DNA of 64,000 nt, from the NCBI GenBank assembly GCA_032207245.1, contig CM063506.1:14877627-14941626 (forward strand), given 5' to 3'. Within the stretch, counting starts at the first letter, position 1. Each line of letters starts with the position of its first letter. Positions 47,990 to 59,450 of this stretch are shown in pieces. The DNA comes from Pardosa pseudoannulata. Taxonomy: Eukaryota; Arthropoda; Arachnida; Araneae; Lycosidae. The notes beneath the pieces were generated by a model that had not been told where the DNA came from, made no database searches, and saw nothing but the letters and a program-made list of their open reading frames with translations. Position numbers and translations under genes: made by a program.

Positions 47990-48169
47990 GTTTTCATTTT
48001 TTTGTATAAATGACATCATACATTGTTTAAAAGTACAGGTGATGACTAATTAAGACAAGTTGTAATATACAGAGTTGTTTAGATATGTTTGTTTTATACT
48101 GTGTTGTCCACAACAACTTAGATTTCAGATTAATCTATATTTGACAGAAATAACCAGGGCATTAAAGGG

Positions 48170-48174
<5 letters not shown>
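47990..48174 (-). repeat. piggyBac-like element end (family C), copy 1
   Basis: Homologous to about 55600-55746 (GACTAATTA, AGAGTTGTTTA, CACAACAACTTAGATT, GGGCATTAA). It ends GGGCATTAAAGGG followed by TTAA, i.e. inverted TTAA-CCCTTTAATGCCC, a piggyBac-style terminus. The other end was not found here. Confidence 0.45.

Positions 48175-48239
<65 letters not shown>
48175..48239. repeat. TA microsatellite
   Basis: About 32 TA units directly after the family C end. Confidence 0.95.
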
Positions 48240-48241
<2 letters not shown>

Positions 48242-48567
48242 GCACATGTATATATGTATGTCAGATTTGAAAACGTAAAATTAATAATTTAGAGGTTTAA
48301 AGGCGTAAAACGCAGCCAACTCTTTAATTCAGGCACATGAATCACTAATAACTCTAAACAAAAGCGTTTGACGAGTAAGAATAGAAGGAGAACGTCTTGA
48401 GAAAGGGTTGCTGTATGAAGCTTGTCCAAATATAGCTTCTTTGTTAAGAGTGTGGACGCTAGACACTCGGCCATGTTTGATATCTGATTGTTAAACTGTG
48501 CAATAGTCATGAATAAAGACGGTATCAAGACATCATCAGCTCGTTAAATTGTCATAGGCTTGTCATG

Positions 48568-48601
<34 letters not shown>

Positions 48602-48934
48602 TGTTTAAAAGTACATATATATGTGCGTGTGTGAACATATTCCTTTCACCCACTCTTGAACAAAGTACTACAACTCCAGAGTAACAGAGTCCATCACGAA
48701 GTCCTCAATTCGACTTCCTGAGTTGGCAACAGTTGTGTTTGGAGAGAATATGTATAAAGTTTCGAGTTCTGAGTGAGGTGTGTGGGAGAGATGAATAATC
48801 TGATTAATCGAGCCACAATTAACCAAGTTTATCTCTATACCCCTATGTATATAAATCCCCTTAAATGTTAATTAAAATAATGTTCATATTATTAGCTATT
48901 CGTCTGTGTCCTGAGTCTCTCTCCTTCACATATA
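48240..48934. other. Unassigned DNA
   Basis: A TA tract at about 48568-48593. A minus-strand 79-codon frame (48289-48528) is unrecognised. Confidence 0.35.
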
Positions 48935-49333
48935 TGTAATGTAATATATCAAAATTATTATACTTAAACTATCTGTACTATTATACTAAAACCTCCTCTC
49001 TCCCATTCCAGTTCCTTTAAATTTATTTTTCCAGCCACAAATTTTCTTAATTAAAGGAGTGTCCTCGAGTTAAAATTCTTCCAACCCTTTCCCACAGCTT
49101 TCTCTAGAATATATGTAAATTTTTTGTCTAATCAACGCATTTTCCAGCTATCGCTGGCAAAAGGCTCAGATTTCCCATCCGATCTAAGTTCCCTTTTCCT
49201 GTTATAAAGCCAACTAAGCTATTCTCTCTGGGAAATATTTCATCTCTGTCTCGCTCTGGAGTTCACCCCTGTTCCAGCACGTGTTTCTATGTAAATCTCA
49301 TGTCTGCCGTTGACTGTTAAAGATGTCTCTTCA

Positions 49334-49335
<2 letters not shown>
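48935..49335 (+). repeat. LTR-like repeat, copy 1 (3' truncated)
   Basis: Aligns with 49413-49760: TGTAATATATCAAAATTATT, CCTCCTCTCTCCCATTC, TTTTTGTCTA, AATCTCATGTCTGCCGTTGA-like sequence, AAAGATGTC, TTCAGCA. It stops at a TA/TG array before the polyadenylation-signal region. Confidence 0.5.

Positions 49336-49412
<77 letters not shown>
49336..49412. repeat. Microsatellite (TA)n(TG)n
   Basis: About 23 TA and 16 TG units between the LTR-like copies. Confidence 0.95.
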
Positions 49413-49422
<10 letters not shown>

Positions 49423-49886
49423 CAAAATTATTTAACTTTAATATTTCCTTAAATACCTCCTCTCTCCCATTCTAATTCCTAAAATATTTTTCCCATCTTA
49501 GCAAAGGAACGTTCTCGACTTAAAATTCGATATATTTCCCAAAGCTTTTTATCCTATAGATGTAAACTTTTTGTCTATTCAACAAGTTTGCCAGCTCTCG
49601 CCGGCAAATAGCTGCGTTTTTTCCCTGATCTTACACTTAAATTCGCTGAGCAAGTGGGAAAATTCTTTCTGTCTTCGCTCTTGGGTGCACCTCTGTTCGA
49701 GCAGAGTGATTTTTGTTTCTTTCTCTTGTCTGTCGTTGACTAGTAAAGATGTCCGTTTTAGCAGCTCTGAAATAAAGTTTTAATTAGACTTGTACCATTC
49801 TCTTCATTGTCGGTCGACTGCATTTTTATTACTGCTAGCTGTTTAGCTTGATCCTTGTCCAGCAGTTTTATAATTATTGAATTACA
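49413..49886 (+). repeat. LTR-like repeat, copy 2
   Basis: Starts TGTAAT and ends ATTACA, an inverted terminal hexamer. AATAAA at about 49771-49776 could be its polyadenylation signal, followed by a U5-like stretch. TATA flanks the start of copy 1 and the end of copy 2. Superfamily unknown; no internal retroviral genes between the copies. Confidence 0.5.
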
Positions 49887-51260
49887 TATAAATATATTTA
49901 TTTATTTATTTATTTATATACATATAAACATTCTCACACTATATATTATATTGCTCAACATAAATTTCTATTGACGAAAGAGACAAATCTGTGGAGATAT
50001 GTGCATGCTTTCGAATTGAACAGGAAAAATATTTTCCTGGTTATAGTAACAAAGTTCGGAACTCTAATTCCGTAAATGGACCAAATATAATTTTAGAATT
50101 CAGCCTCTTACATCAGATACGTCGCATTTCATATTTCTTGGGTCGTATGTGACTACAAGAGAAAACACGTACCGAAGACAAAAAAAAATCAGCTTCAAGA
50201 AGTGCCAGAAAATATGTAAAAGGAAAAAAAAACAGAACGTGGTTCTGTCATATTATTTTTAAGATTATTTGAAAAACAAAATTGCCAAGAAACAATAATT
50301 TCCCTAAATTTCTTTCCTTTTTAATATTGGCACAAATATTACTTACACTTTCGTAAGAAAAAAAAATTTAAAAAGTGTTCAAGGAATTCGTTTAATCCCC
50401 GAGACAGATAAACTTGCATCAAACTATTAATCGGAGAGCGGAGTTTTTCTCCTCGAATTTATTTTCTCGCAGGGAAATTTTTTTCTTCTTATATTTCGAA
50501 TACTTTCCGTTCCTATTTTTCTTTTTTAATACTAACAAGGTCCTGCGATGTACAACATTTTCTTTTTTTTAATAGTTTCACTCTTAAAAATTTTGACTTC
50601 CGTTCCAGAAATGAAGCACTAAAGATAAGATTCAAAGTTCTAGTTAATGTTCAGTTTGAATTTTTTTTTCCTGTTTTCGATGGAAAATGTTTTCTCTAAT
50701 TTTCTCTCCGACGCAGATTCTACGCAATTTTCGGGATACTTTTTATAGAAATTTATGTTTATGATCCTAATATAAATATTTTATTAGATATTTGATGAAA
50801 ATATTTATGATGAAAATTTTCATTTAATATTTTTCCTTCTAGATAGTTTGCTAAATATTAATTTACACTTTTATTACTTTTTAGGGGTTACCTCTGATTA
50901 GTGATTCTCATCTAAAATCCAATATTAGATTTTGGGAAATAGAAACCAAACATCGCATAAATAAATGTTTGAAAGGTATTGTATATCGAAAGTAATACTT
51001 CTTATAAGTTTCATTAAATAATTTTTGAGCATATGGGAGAGGCATCACTTACCCGAAGGTCAGGCGTTATTGGAAGTTATGAAAGAACCAATTTCCAAGC
51101 AATTTAACAAACTTTAAACTTCTTATTTTTTTTTACCTTTTCAATCTATTGTTTCATTATGTAGTCTCTATCCCACTACATTTGTTAGCCATATTTTTTG
51201 TTTTCTCAATGTTCTGATTCAACATACTGGTTGTAAGTTTAGTTTACAGGAGTACTCTTA
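49887..51260. other. Unassigned AT-rich DNA
   Basis: TTTA tandem repeats at about 49897-49915; otherwise no gene or repeat recognised. Confidence 0.4.
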
Positions 51261-51412
51261 GGGTCTTGCTCTGATCGTTGCGAGTTGGTTCAAACGTTTG
51301 TTGTGACGTCACTTTGATGGCAGATTGGTCGTTTGCTCGCTTAATGTCCATAAGCTGACGTCAAAGTGACGTCACAACGAAGGTTCGAACTGAACCGCAA
51401 CGTCCAGAGTAA
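51261..51412. mobile_element. Palindromic MITE rich in TGACGTCA, copy 2
   Basis: Arms GGGTCTTGCTCTGATCGTTG and (inverted) TTACTCTGGACGTTGCGGTT; inner arms TTGTGACGTCACTTTGATG and GACGTCAAAGTGACGTCACA. Same family as 11186-11342. A solo LTR sits at its right end. Confidence 0.7.
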
Positions 51413-51416
51413 GGGC

Positions 51417-51829
51417 TGTGGCAGCTGGTCACAAGAGAACCAGAGAGGGTCGGTCATTCTCAGGACTCGTTTGAATTTATTCCCATGAAAAAGCAGGAGC
51501 TCCAGACCCAGAGGGGTTTCGGATTTTTATGTCCCTGTATACATCTGTGTGGAATGCCGGCTATCATTGAGGAGTCCGCTCCGCCGACCACTCCCTTTCT
51601 CTTAGCCCTTTTTCTCTCCCCCACCTCTTTTTTGCGAGGGGTCTTTCAAGAAGAAAGCGGTTGGTTGTTGGGGGCTGTAGAGTAGAGAAGGTTGTTTCTC
51701 TCTCCCAAATGATGTTGTTTTTATCGTGTATATTTTGTATATAGTCAAGATAATAAAATCTAGGACTTAAAGTGATTGTTTTTGCTAAGCCCTCGCAAAC
51801 ACAGGGTGTATGTATGTTGCGACGTTACA
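51417..51829 (+). mobile_element. Solo LTR, 413 bp
   Basis: Begins TGTGGCAGCTGG and ends GCGACGTTACA (TG...CA). GGGC occurs directly on both sides (51413-51416 and 51830-51833), a 4-bp target duplication as for Gypsy-type elements. AATAAA at about 51750-51755 is a likely polyadenylation signal. No internal region: formed by recombination between LTRs or a lone remnant. Start and end were chosen by the TG/CA borders plus duplication. Confidence 0.72.
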
Positions 51830-51833
51830 GGGC

Positions 51834-52552
51834 CTTTAACTGAATCAGAAACGGTCATGATGTTTGGATCGGAGATCTGGCTAAGCCATTTTCTGGAATA
51901 TGCAAAGTTTCTCTGCAGCTATAAATTGAAGACGTCTCGTACGGGAGCTCGTCCTTTTATTTTCCCCTTCCCTCTAAAGACGTTTTTTTTTTCGGTGCTC
52001 ATCGGTATGAAGGAGTGCAGTCGATGGACGAGGTATAAAGGTCTTGGCCCAGGCAGTTCTGTGCTAACTTCATCCTGTGACGATGTTATGGCTTATGCTT
52101 TTCTTACGTAAATGCTTCATTTTATTTTTTATTAAGTGTTAAAAGTACTTTTTACGTTTTTTTAAGTCTTCCTGACCACTCACATTACTAAACTCCACTG
52201 TGCGTTATAAAGCATTCTAGATTTTTAAGCTGTCAAGCGCTCGGTCAACACTGCCTTCAACCATCAACTCCCCACCCTATCTTTTTGTGCAGTCGCTCCA
52301 CAATTCACCTATTAGAAATATTATACTGTTAGCATCAGATGCGCATGGGTGTTGATTACCGTTTGGAAGTGCTAAGTCCGAGTTTTTTGATTTTGCTAAA
52401 ATATACTATTTCTATTCTAATGGAATACCTTTTGTTCTTGTAGTTGAGCGAAATACTGGGATTGAGTGTTATTGAAACTCACAGTAATAGTTAACGATGC
52501 TGTAACAGTTATTTAACTACAATGTGATAATTAATTAACGACACTGTAATAG
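51834..52552. other. Unassigned DNA
   Basis: An unrecognised 111-codon frame (51776-52111, +) overlaps the LTR end. Just before the piggyBac derivative are short repeats of TTAACGA(C/T)(A/G)CTGTAA. Confidence 0.35.
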
Positions 52553-52556
52553 TTAA

Positions 52557-53373
52557 CACATTGTATGTGAGACACGTACTAGTACGTTTTCTGACGATTG
52601 ATATTTGAACACGGATCACGTACTAGTACGGGTTAGTTTAAAAGCATGGTTTTTTGTGGGTACAAAAATAACGGTATAAATAGGGAAACGAAGCCGAATG
52701 TTCTCGTCTACTACATAGATTCTGGGAAAATTTAGACAAATAAAAACTAGTTTTTAGATCGATGCGGAACCGCAGAACGGGAAGATTGATTAGAACTCTA
52801 AATATAACCTAAATATGATCCTCCTGAAAAATTATCATTGGATATATAGAAATATATTTTAGAGAAAATGTTTGCTACTGAGAAGAAGAAAAAGCCGCAA
52901 AGACAATGTCTTGTGTGTACTATAAAAAAGTGCGGAGTGAAACATCTTACATATGCAAGTTTTGCCATGCTACCTCTTCATAGAGGAAAAGGCTTTGAAC
53001 GTTACCACACTGTAAAACATTATTGGTGTTATGATTTCTCTTTTCATTTTTTATAATATAAAAATGTTTATATATAACATAATTAAAAAAATTAAAACTA
53101 TATACTACTCTTTCTATTTGATTTTTCATATTTACGATACTATTATAAATTTATCCACTAAAAATATATTTTTTGTTTACAAAAATCTTATGGTTGTTAT
53201 TTATATATTTCTGTTTATATATTTGTATATATAATTCAATATAAAATACGAAAAGTTTGTTAAAAAATTAAATAGTTTTCGATCTATTGATATTTAACTG
53301 AATAACTAAATTTACGTGCAAAACGCCAGCTCACGGTAGAATTCCTCTGCGAAATGTACCCACACACAATGTG
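52557..53373 (+). mobile_element. piggyBac-like derivative, family B, copy 2
   Basis: TTAA at 52553-52556 and 53374-53377. Ends CACATTGTATGTGAGACACG and (inverted) CACATTGTGTGTGGGTACAT. Subterminal palindromes ACGTACTAGTACG twice at the left. Carries the C-terminal zinc ribbon of a piggyBac transposase, so it identifies the superfamily of the shorter copy at 12739-13342. Confidence 0.9.
52868..53056 (+). pseudogene. piggyBac transposase C-terminal zinc ribbon
   Basis: KKKPQRQCLVC gives the first CxxC. In the +1 frame SYICKFC gives the second CxxC. Back in the first frame LPLHRGKGFERYHTVKHYW matches the family PLCxxxCFxxYHT end, with the last Cys changed to Gly. A frameshift therefore lies inside the ribbon, and the catalytic domain is missing. 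In live piggyBac transposases this ribbon binds the terminal repeats. Confidence 0.82.
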
Positions 53374-53377
53374 TTAA

Positions 53378-53527
53378 TTAACGACATTGTAATACTTAAC
53401 GACACTACAATAGTGTGCATTTCAGAAAATCTGTAGTAAAAAAGCAGTTATGCTATTTGTTGAGGTTCATGCGGATATGTGGCGTTATTGTCATGATTCA
53501 CGAGAAACAAAAAGAAATTTTGAATGT
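53378..53527. other. Short spacer with TTAACGACA repeats
   Basis: Continues the TTAACGACATTGTAATA / TTAACGACACTACAATA repeat seen left of the piggyBac element. Confidence 0.5.
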
Positions 53528-53723
53528 GGTTTAGTTGGGTTTTTTTTTTTTTTTTTTTTTGAGTGCTACGGTCTACTTTTTGCAACACCAGGGCTAATGA
53601 GACCGGGACCTACTGTTTAAAGCCGATTCCGAACGGCTACGATCTTCCATGCCATAGTAGGATTCGAACCCACGAACTCCGGTTCCGAAGGCCAGCACCC
53701 TAACCATTCAGCCATCATTCGGC
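53528..53723 (-). repeat. SINE family 1, full length, poly-A tail
   Basis: Head GCCGAATGATGGCTGAATGG on the minus strand. The tail is a run of about 22 A (T on the plus strand) in place of the usual CCAAA repeats. Confidence 0.85.
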
Positions 53724-54743
53724 AATTTTTAGTGTGAGAAGTGGCGCCCAATGTTGATGGGGTTCTTAACTGTAACAGTTAAAATTACAATAAATGTACA
53801 TTAAAAGAAGTATATACAAATATATATTATATGCGTGTGTGTGTGTACACATACATACAGTGCAATCCGCTGGAAAAAGGTACACTTCCAAATCAACCCG
53901 CGGGATCTTTTGGGCTGATCTATTCTAATACTAAAACGGAAAAATCGTTACGCAAAAACTTAAAAATTCTACAAAATATTCTTATAGTCCTTCCTAGAAA
54001 GGAGATAAGCATTATAGGGTTAATTTGTATAACTTTGTATGGCACATAGCTTATACGATCGAGGAACATTTTATTGAAACACGAACATTAGAGCTGTAAC
54101 AAATGTTGAATATCAGTTATTACCATGTGTGTTATTAAAGCTCCCAGAGACGCTTTATTTCATTGGAGTTACACTTAGAATGTGCAAAACTGGTGGTAAT
54201 TTCTTATTCACTTTTCTTTTTTAGCCCCATATTTCATCAATAAGAGGACACGCCATGATAAAAACCATATGTTCTCGTGTTATCAATGAACAAACAACAC
54301 GATCCTCTTACCCTTATGAGATTATTATTGATCCCCGGGAGGAAAGATACATTGTACACCACCCTGAAAGATGAATGTATGTGATACAAGCGAGAACTTA
54401 TTTCTTTGGATGTGCGAGCAAATAATATCTGTTATGGAAATCTCTCTTTTCCTGAACACGAAGGACGTGAGAAATGGTTTTCGGAAAAACAATCACTCTT
54501 TGTAACCCAAAAAAGGTTTCTGGTTCAGGAAGGATAAAAACATGAAAATATTTTCTACTGCATTTGATTTTCTTGACCCCTATAGCAGTTGAGGTTATTA
54601 AATATACCACAGAACATTTCAGCTAAATAATAAGTCAGTTCGGTTTGATGGAAAGAAAAAGAGGCGAGGTTTTGCTTTCAGACAAATGCTATCAAACTCT
54701 CTTTAACATTTGTATTCTGAGAAAAAAAAACTTCTTTCTTTAA
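53724..54743. other. Unassigned DNA
   Basis: TACAGTGCAATCCGCTGG at about 53857-53874 resembles a Tigger-type terminus, but no partner end was found. No gene recognised. Confidence 0.3.
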
Positions 54744-55746
54744 CCTATTAATACCTAGAACAGTTGTTATTAAACTTTTTCTTCCATGGAACTTTTTTGC
54801 CCTATCATCTATAGGGAACCATTGAATAAATATTAATTAAAGAGAAACAGAGAGCCTATTATTATTTTGTTGTGTTTGTGTTGTAATGTACTTACAACAC
54901 AAACACCAGTGTTTGTTCTCAAAGGAGAAACACAGTAAAATATAAGCTATGGAATTAAAGGAAAATACCCAATATTTAAACTAAAACATTTATTATGTAC
55001 AATATTTACAAATTAATACATCACTTGATTAGTTTTTAACATGACCTGCGATTATTTGGTTTTGTTATTCGTCAATACTCTTGAAATAGTATTCCTTATC
55101 AAAAGTGTATGAGACCCAGGTAATAATTATGAATATTATTAAGTTTACCTCTAGTAATTGAAGGGGAGCAGACTGGGACTGTCAACAGGCTGGACGTCGG
55201 GGCAGGCTTGCAGCCGTTATTTTGCTGGACGTCTATGCTGGCTTGCCAATCAAAAGTATGTGGGTTCGGGAATCGATTGCTGGGTTGCACTCTCTGGCTT
55301 GCTCACGGGATCTGGATGTCCAGCAACTCTTAAATCCCGACATCGAGTCCTTTTCCCACTTTCTTTCCACCCCTTTCCACCTCGGTTCAACGCCCCTTTT
55401 TTTTCTGTCCTAATCACTTGGTGAAATTTACATTTTTTACATGTACATCGTTTGAAATAATGACAAATATCTCTATTATAAAACTTCCCTTTACAGAACA
55501 GCGTCTGCATGCAATCACACGATACCAAATAAATCTTATAATTTAATAAATCAAGTAATTACAAAGTTATTACTTTTTAAAAATAGCACCGTATTATATT
55601 TAAAATAATAGCTGATTACTAATTAGGATAGCATTAATATAAAGTTGTTTAAATTTTATACCTGTTTACTTCCTTTAGTCCATAATAACTTAGGTTTAAG
55701 ACATTGAAAAATACATGTAAAGTAGAAGTGACTGGGGCATTAATGG
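54744..55746. mobile_element. Possible piggyBac-like element, family C, copy 2
   Basis: TTAA-CCTATTAATACC at the left; GGCATTAATGGAC at the right followed by CTAA. The right part matches 47990-48174. The middle (55150-55420) is GC-richer with two repeats of GCTGGACGTC-like words but no transposase. Weak. Confidence 0.35.
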
Positions 55747-56079
55747 ACTAAAAATTCCCTTTCAGTTGTTTTTTCACATGTTCCATTAAAATTCTATTGC
55801 TTCTGCAATAAAGGTTTACCGTTGCCTACCAAAAATTACTGAAAATCTTTAATCTGATTGGAAGCAAATTTACCTGACTCGCTCACTCCAGAAACTGACA
55901 TTGGTGAAAGATGTGCTTTATTCTTCGGGCATTCTATTCAGAGCAGTTGCACTGAAGATAGATAGATAAGCTTAATATTAAGTTAATGTTAAGATTTGTG
56001 TTAAGATTTATATTAGTAAGTCAAGATAGAGCTTTATATTAAGTTTGAGCTTTTAGTATAATCTAAGTTTTCATCATTC
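55747..56079. other. Unassigned DNA
   Basis: Short GATA / TTAAGATT repeats at 55960-56030; no gene. Confidence 0.4.
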
Positions 56080-56345
56080 ATGGCACGACAGCCGAAGGTC
56101 AGCCAAAGCCTTCTGAACCAATCAATTGCCCTGCCTGCAGGCAGATTCCTCCAATTCTGGGGTGTAACGGATAAGTCAGTCCGAATTCGAGTGTGTCCAC
56201 CTATAGAAGTTTGGGTTACCCCCTGCTTAATGTGTTGTTCACTTAGCCAAAAAATATTTCTTTGGAAATGTTGCTGTTGTTCATACGAATAGCATGCCCT
56301 GCCCAATTAAGGGGGCTTATCTTTGTGAAATGAACAACTTCTGTA
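56080..56345 (-). pseudogene. Non-LTR retrotransposon C-terminal remnant
   Basis: Minus strand: LNWAGHAIRMNNSNISKEIF followed by FG matches the LxWxGHxxRM...x-K-x-x-F motif after the reverse transcriptase domain of arthropod LINEs. Then, in another frame, DLSVTPQNWRNLPAGRAIDW, FRRLW and FGCRAMNDE matches the family end (DL..L...NWR..A.DR..WR.LV..A..H.GC). At least one frameshift and one stop. No catalytic residues left. Confidence 0.7.
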
Positions 56346-57659
56346 TCCTTAAGCAATCTAGAATCTAAAGGCCCATCTCCACTATTGTCCACCGCAAGCC
56401 ATTAGCACTGTGTGGAGGGGGTATATCGTGGTCGACAGTGGCAGACGATTAAATGGCCTTGGCAGAGGATAACATTGGAAGTGGTTTTTCTCCAAACATG
56501 AAAAACAGTCATAAACCAAGTCATAAAGTGCGCAGTAGATAGAGGATGCACCCAATCACTCAGCTCATTTAATGGCCCAGTGTGTGGATGCAATCTGTGA
56601 ATTATCGTACCAATTCACCATTAGGGCGAGTACTGTGGTGATCAATAATAGGCCATAATGTAGAGGAGGATTAAGCTTTAGCTAGATAATAGCCCATCAC
56701 AACATCATTCTGTTCCAAATGGTAATATCTCAGAAAAGTATATTAAAAATTCTGTTTCTGGTGTGCATACTTAATTTTAATTTTTTTTAAATATTTCAAG
56801 CAATGAATAAGGTTCTATAGATTCAAGTATTCATTAAGCCTACATAAAACTTTTCAAATGTGTTCGGAATTATCCTGCCACATAATATATGGTAACAAGA
56901 CAGGAGATCCGATTTCTTTGTTACATTTTATTTTAGCTTTAGAAATGTTCAGCCTTTGTAATTCTTAAGCTACTTGCTCTTGATTTTCTTCTCCAAAATT
57001 CTGGGAGTTGAACTATTTTAAAGAGCACAAATAAAAAGCAAATGACCCCAAATAAAATTGTAACTGTAGCATTTTGACTTTCACACCTACGCTTGGAGTC
57101 ACCTGCAACATTATCAGTTGGAAGGTAGGTGAAACTGCTATCTTCTTTCCAAATCATATTCAAAAGCACTCGATCTTTGTACTTTTAGATTACAGAAGAA
57201 GTAAGGTTAAAAACAACAATGGCATTTGCTTAAAAACCCGAAAAGCAGTCAATAAATATTAACTCTGCAAGTACATATTTATATCATCCGAAACCAAAAT
57301 TTGCCAAACAAAGATTGGATAAAATGAAAAACTTCCCTTTTTCTAGTTTGGTGTATCTAAAATTTATCTTCATAAAAGAAAAAGTCTGATCCAAATGTAA
57401 AGTAAATTAGATATCTCTTAAAGCTTGTAAGTCCCAGATGTTAAAAAACACAGGCTTTGATCTAATCGGGAGTTTTTCTTTTAAAGTATATTCTTCAGCA
57501 GAACTCAAAGTGCACTATAAATAGTCAATATAATGAAATTCTAAAGGCATTTCCTCATTTATTGATTATTACTTTCTGTTTAAATATTCTTTACAAATTC
57601 GGTTCACTTTGTCTTTAACCATACAATCCACTGATTCGTTATCCTTTTTACTATGGGAG
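56346..57659. other. Unassigned DNA
   Basis: Short frames on both strands; none recognised. Confidence 0.35.
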
Positions 57660-57768
57660 CACCATATAGGTAAGGCAACACCACTCACTATGAGAGGCAA
57701 CACACGAATACTACCAAGCCTTACTCGGGAGCACAATACGTTAACCACTATACAATCTGGGCCTTACT
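57660..57768 (-). repeat. Possible tRNA-like relic
   Basis: Minus strand GCCCAGATTGTATAGTGGTT followed by AACG resembles the D-arm/A-box of tRNA-Glu or tRNA-Asp, but no B-box or full cloverleaf follows. Probably a relic of a SINE or tRNA pseudogene. Confidence 0.3.
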
Positions 57769-57780
57769 GATTATATAGAG

Positions 57781-58078
57781 CAGGGGTTCTCAAACTTCTT
57801 ATGCCGCAATGCCCTTATGAATTTGAAAAGCGAAATACGTTTCAAAGTTGGCTTAAAACGGTGTGAAGAATAAGAAGGGACAGAAAAAAATATTGAACAA
57901 ATGTTCTTTTGTCTTTAATGCAATGAATAAAACTATCTGGTTGAAATTTTTATTATTTCCTTTGTGTTTATGAAAAATTTAGCTAATTTTATTCTTAAAT
58001 CACTTATCCTCAATTATTAGAGCGAAATACGCTCGTGATACCCCAGGGTGCTTCATCACCCACTTTGAGAACTGCGGT
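57781..58078. mobile_element. hAT MITE (CAGGGGTTCTCAAACT type)
   Basis: The left end CAGGGGTTCTCAAAC and the right end CTTTGAGAACTGCGG are inverted. Flanks ATATAGAG and TTACAGAG agree at 6 of 8, consistent with a decayed 8-bp duplication. The terminus is a widespread animal hAT type. No transposase. Confidence 0.7.
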
Positions 58079-58084
58079 TACAGA

Positions 58085-58860
58085 GCATGGAACTTGAATT
58101 TCCAGCCAGTCTGAAGGTTATATCCAGCCCACAGGAATTAAAAATGCTTAAATTTTAATCATTTATATAAATTTATTGTATAAACAATTTCATTGAATAA
58201 TAAATAATATTATAATAATGTATAAAAACATAAAATAATAAAATAATAGATATAATATTAATATAAAAATTAAATAATATATACAAATAATAATAAATTA
58301 GTTTAACTATAATAATAATTAAATTGATTTATTTTCATTTATATTTAGTTATTTATATAATTGAAATATTTATATATTTTAATAAATTACAATGAAGTAA
58401 AAGATTACCAATAATTTAAGTGCATTACTATTTAATTTCCACTTGATATAATACACACATAATGGTGGTTTCATTTTAAATTGAAAGCTAGGTATCTAGG
58501 AATTTTTTTCTTATTTAGATGAATTCAATATAAGAGGAATAGAGCTCATATTTAAGAGACTACGCATTATGAGCTTTACATATTGCTGCATTTTTTTCAT
58601 TCAAACGCAGATTTCAAGACTTAATGCCATTCAGGCAGAATTGAATATTTTCGTCATTCATTTCAAAGTAAATTTTGAAGCAAGGAAGTCAGATTTGCAG
58701 CTTGAATTAGTAGAGATAAAATGTAACAACCACCTCAAGCAGTTGCATCTCAATGATCAAAAATTAAAATTTTTCAAATTGCTGTCGAAAGCAATTTTAC
58801 CTAATTTAATATCTTACTCCCGGAAAATTAGGTTTCGTACTTGAATATAAGGATGTTGAA
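58085..58860 (+). mobile_element. Decayed hAT (Charlie-like) element
   Basis: The left part (CCAGCCAGTCTGAAGGTTAT, ATCCAGCCCACAGG) is homologous to the left end of the element at 4079. It contains a transposase fragment. The right end was not identified. An AT-only stretch at 58190-58400 separates end and coding remnant. Confidence 0.65.
58569..58844 (+). pseudogene. hAT transposase fragment upstream of C-terminus
   Basis: The 91-codon frame has EARKSDLQLELVEIKCNNHL, KFFKLLSKAILPNLISYSRK. This matches the DLQLELIELQCN...FYK.L....YPNL...A segment that precedes the dimerisation motif in Charlie / GTF2I-repeat hAT transposases. It stops within PNLISYSRKI, the point at which the fragment at 4212 begins, so the two remnants are adjacent pieces of the same protein. 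No BED finger or catalytic residues. Confidence 0.78.
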
Positions 58861-59448
58861 CAAAAATGCAGTAGCAGTCATATTCACCACTCTAATATTT
58901 CCATTGTAACATTTGAATGCTGTTTTTAAAGTTTTAGATTAAACTACATTGACCCGCTTCCGCTATTATTGCTTAAGAGTGTAGATACAGATATAGCCAT
59001 AATTCGAGGATTGAGCGAAGAGCTTTTAGAACTTGTTAAAACAGCACAAGTGTGTGATTTTATATATAAATGTATATATATGCTTAAATATATTTTATAT
59101 AAAAACTAGATATATATATATTTAAATATTTATATGTTCAATATATTTATATTTTGTTCGTCATACATTTTATAAAATTGTATAAATTTACTCATATTCA
59201 TATAATAAGTATATATATATATATAATATATACCTAAGAATATATTATAGGGAATATATATATCCTTATAAAATTTTTATATATAGTGGGAAATTTACCT
59301 ATATATATATTATATATACTTTGTGTATTTGTATAAAGTTTAAAATATATATATTGGATATATAAATATTATTTTATAACATTTATATGTGTGTTTTTAT
59401 ATATATATATTTATATATATACTATATTATATATATATGTTATTATTA
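58861..59448. other. AT-rich spacer with TATATA words
   Basis: From about 59060 to 59448 the sequence is dominated by TATATA/TAAATA words, a likely rich source of TA targets for the Tc1 insertion. No gene. Confidence 0.6.
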
Positions 59449-59450
59449 TA

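Noticed and set aside
53857..53930. Additional Tigger element at CAGTGCAATCCGCTGG
   Set aside because: Only a partial match to the terminal repeat and no partner end.
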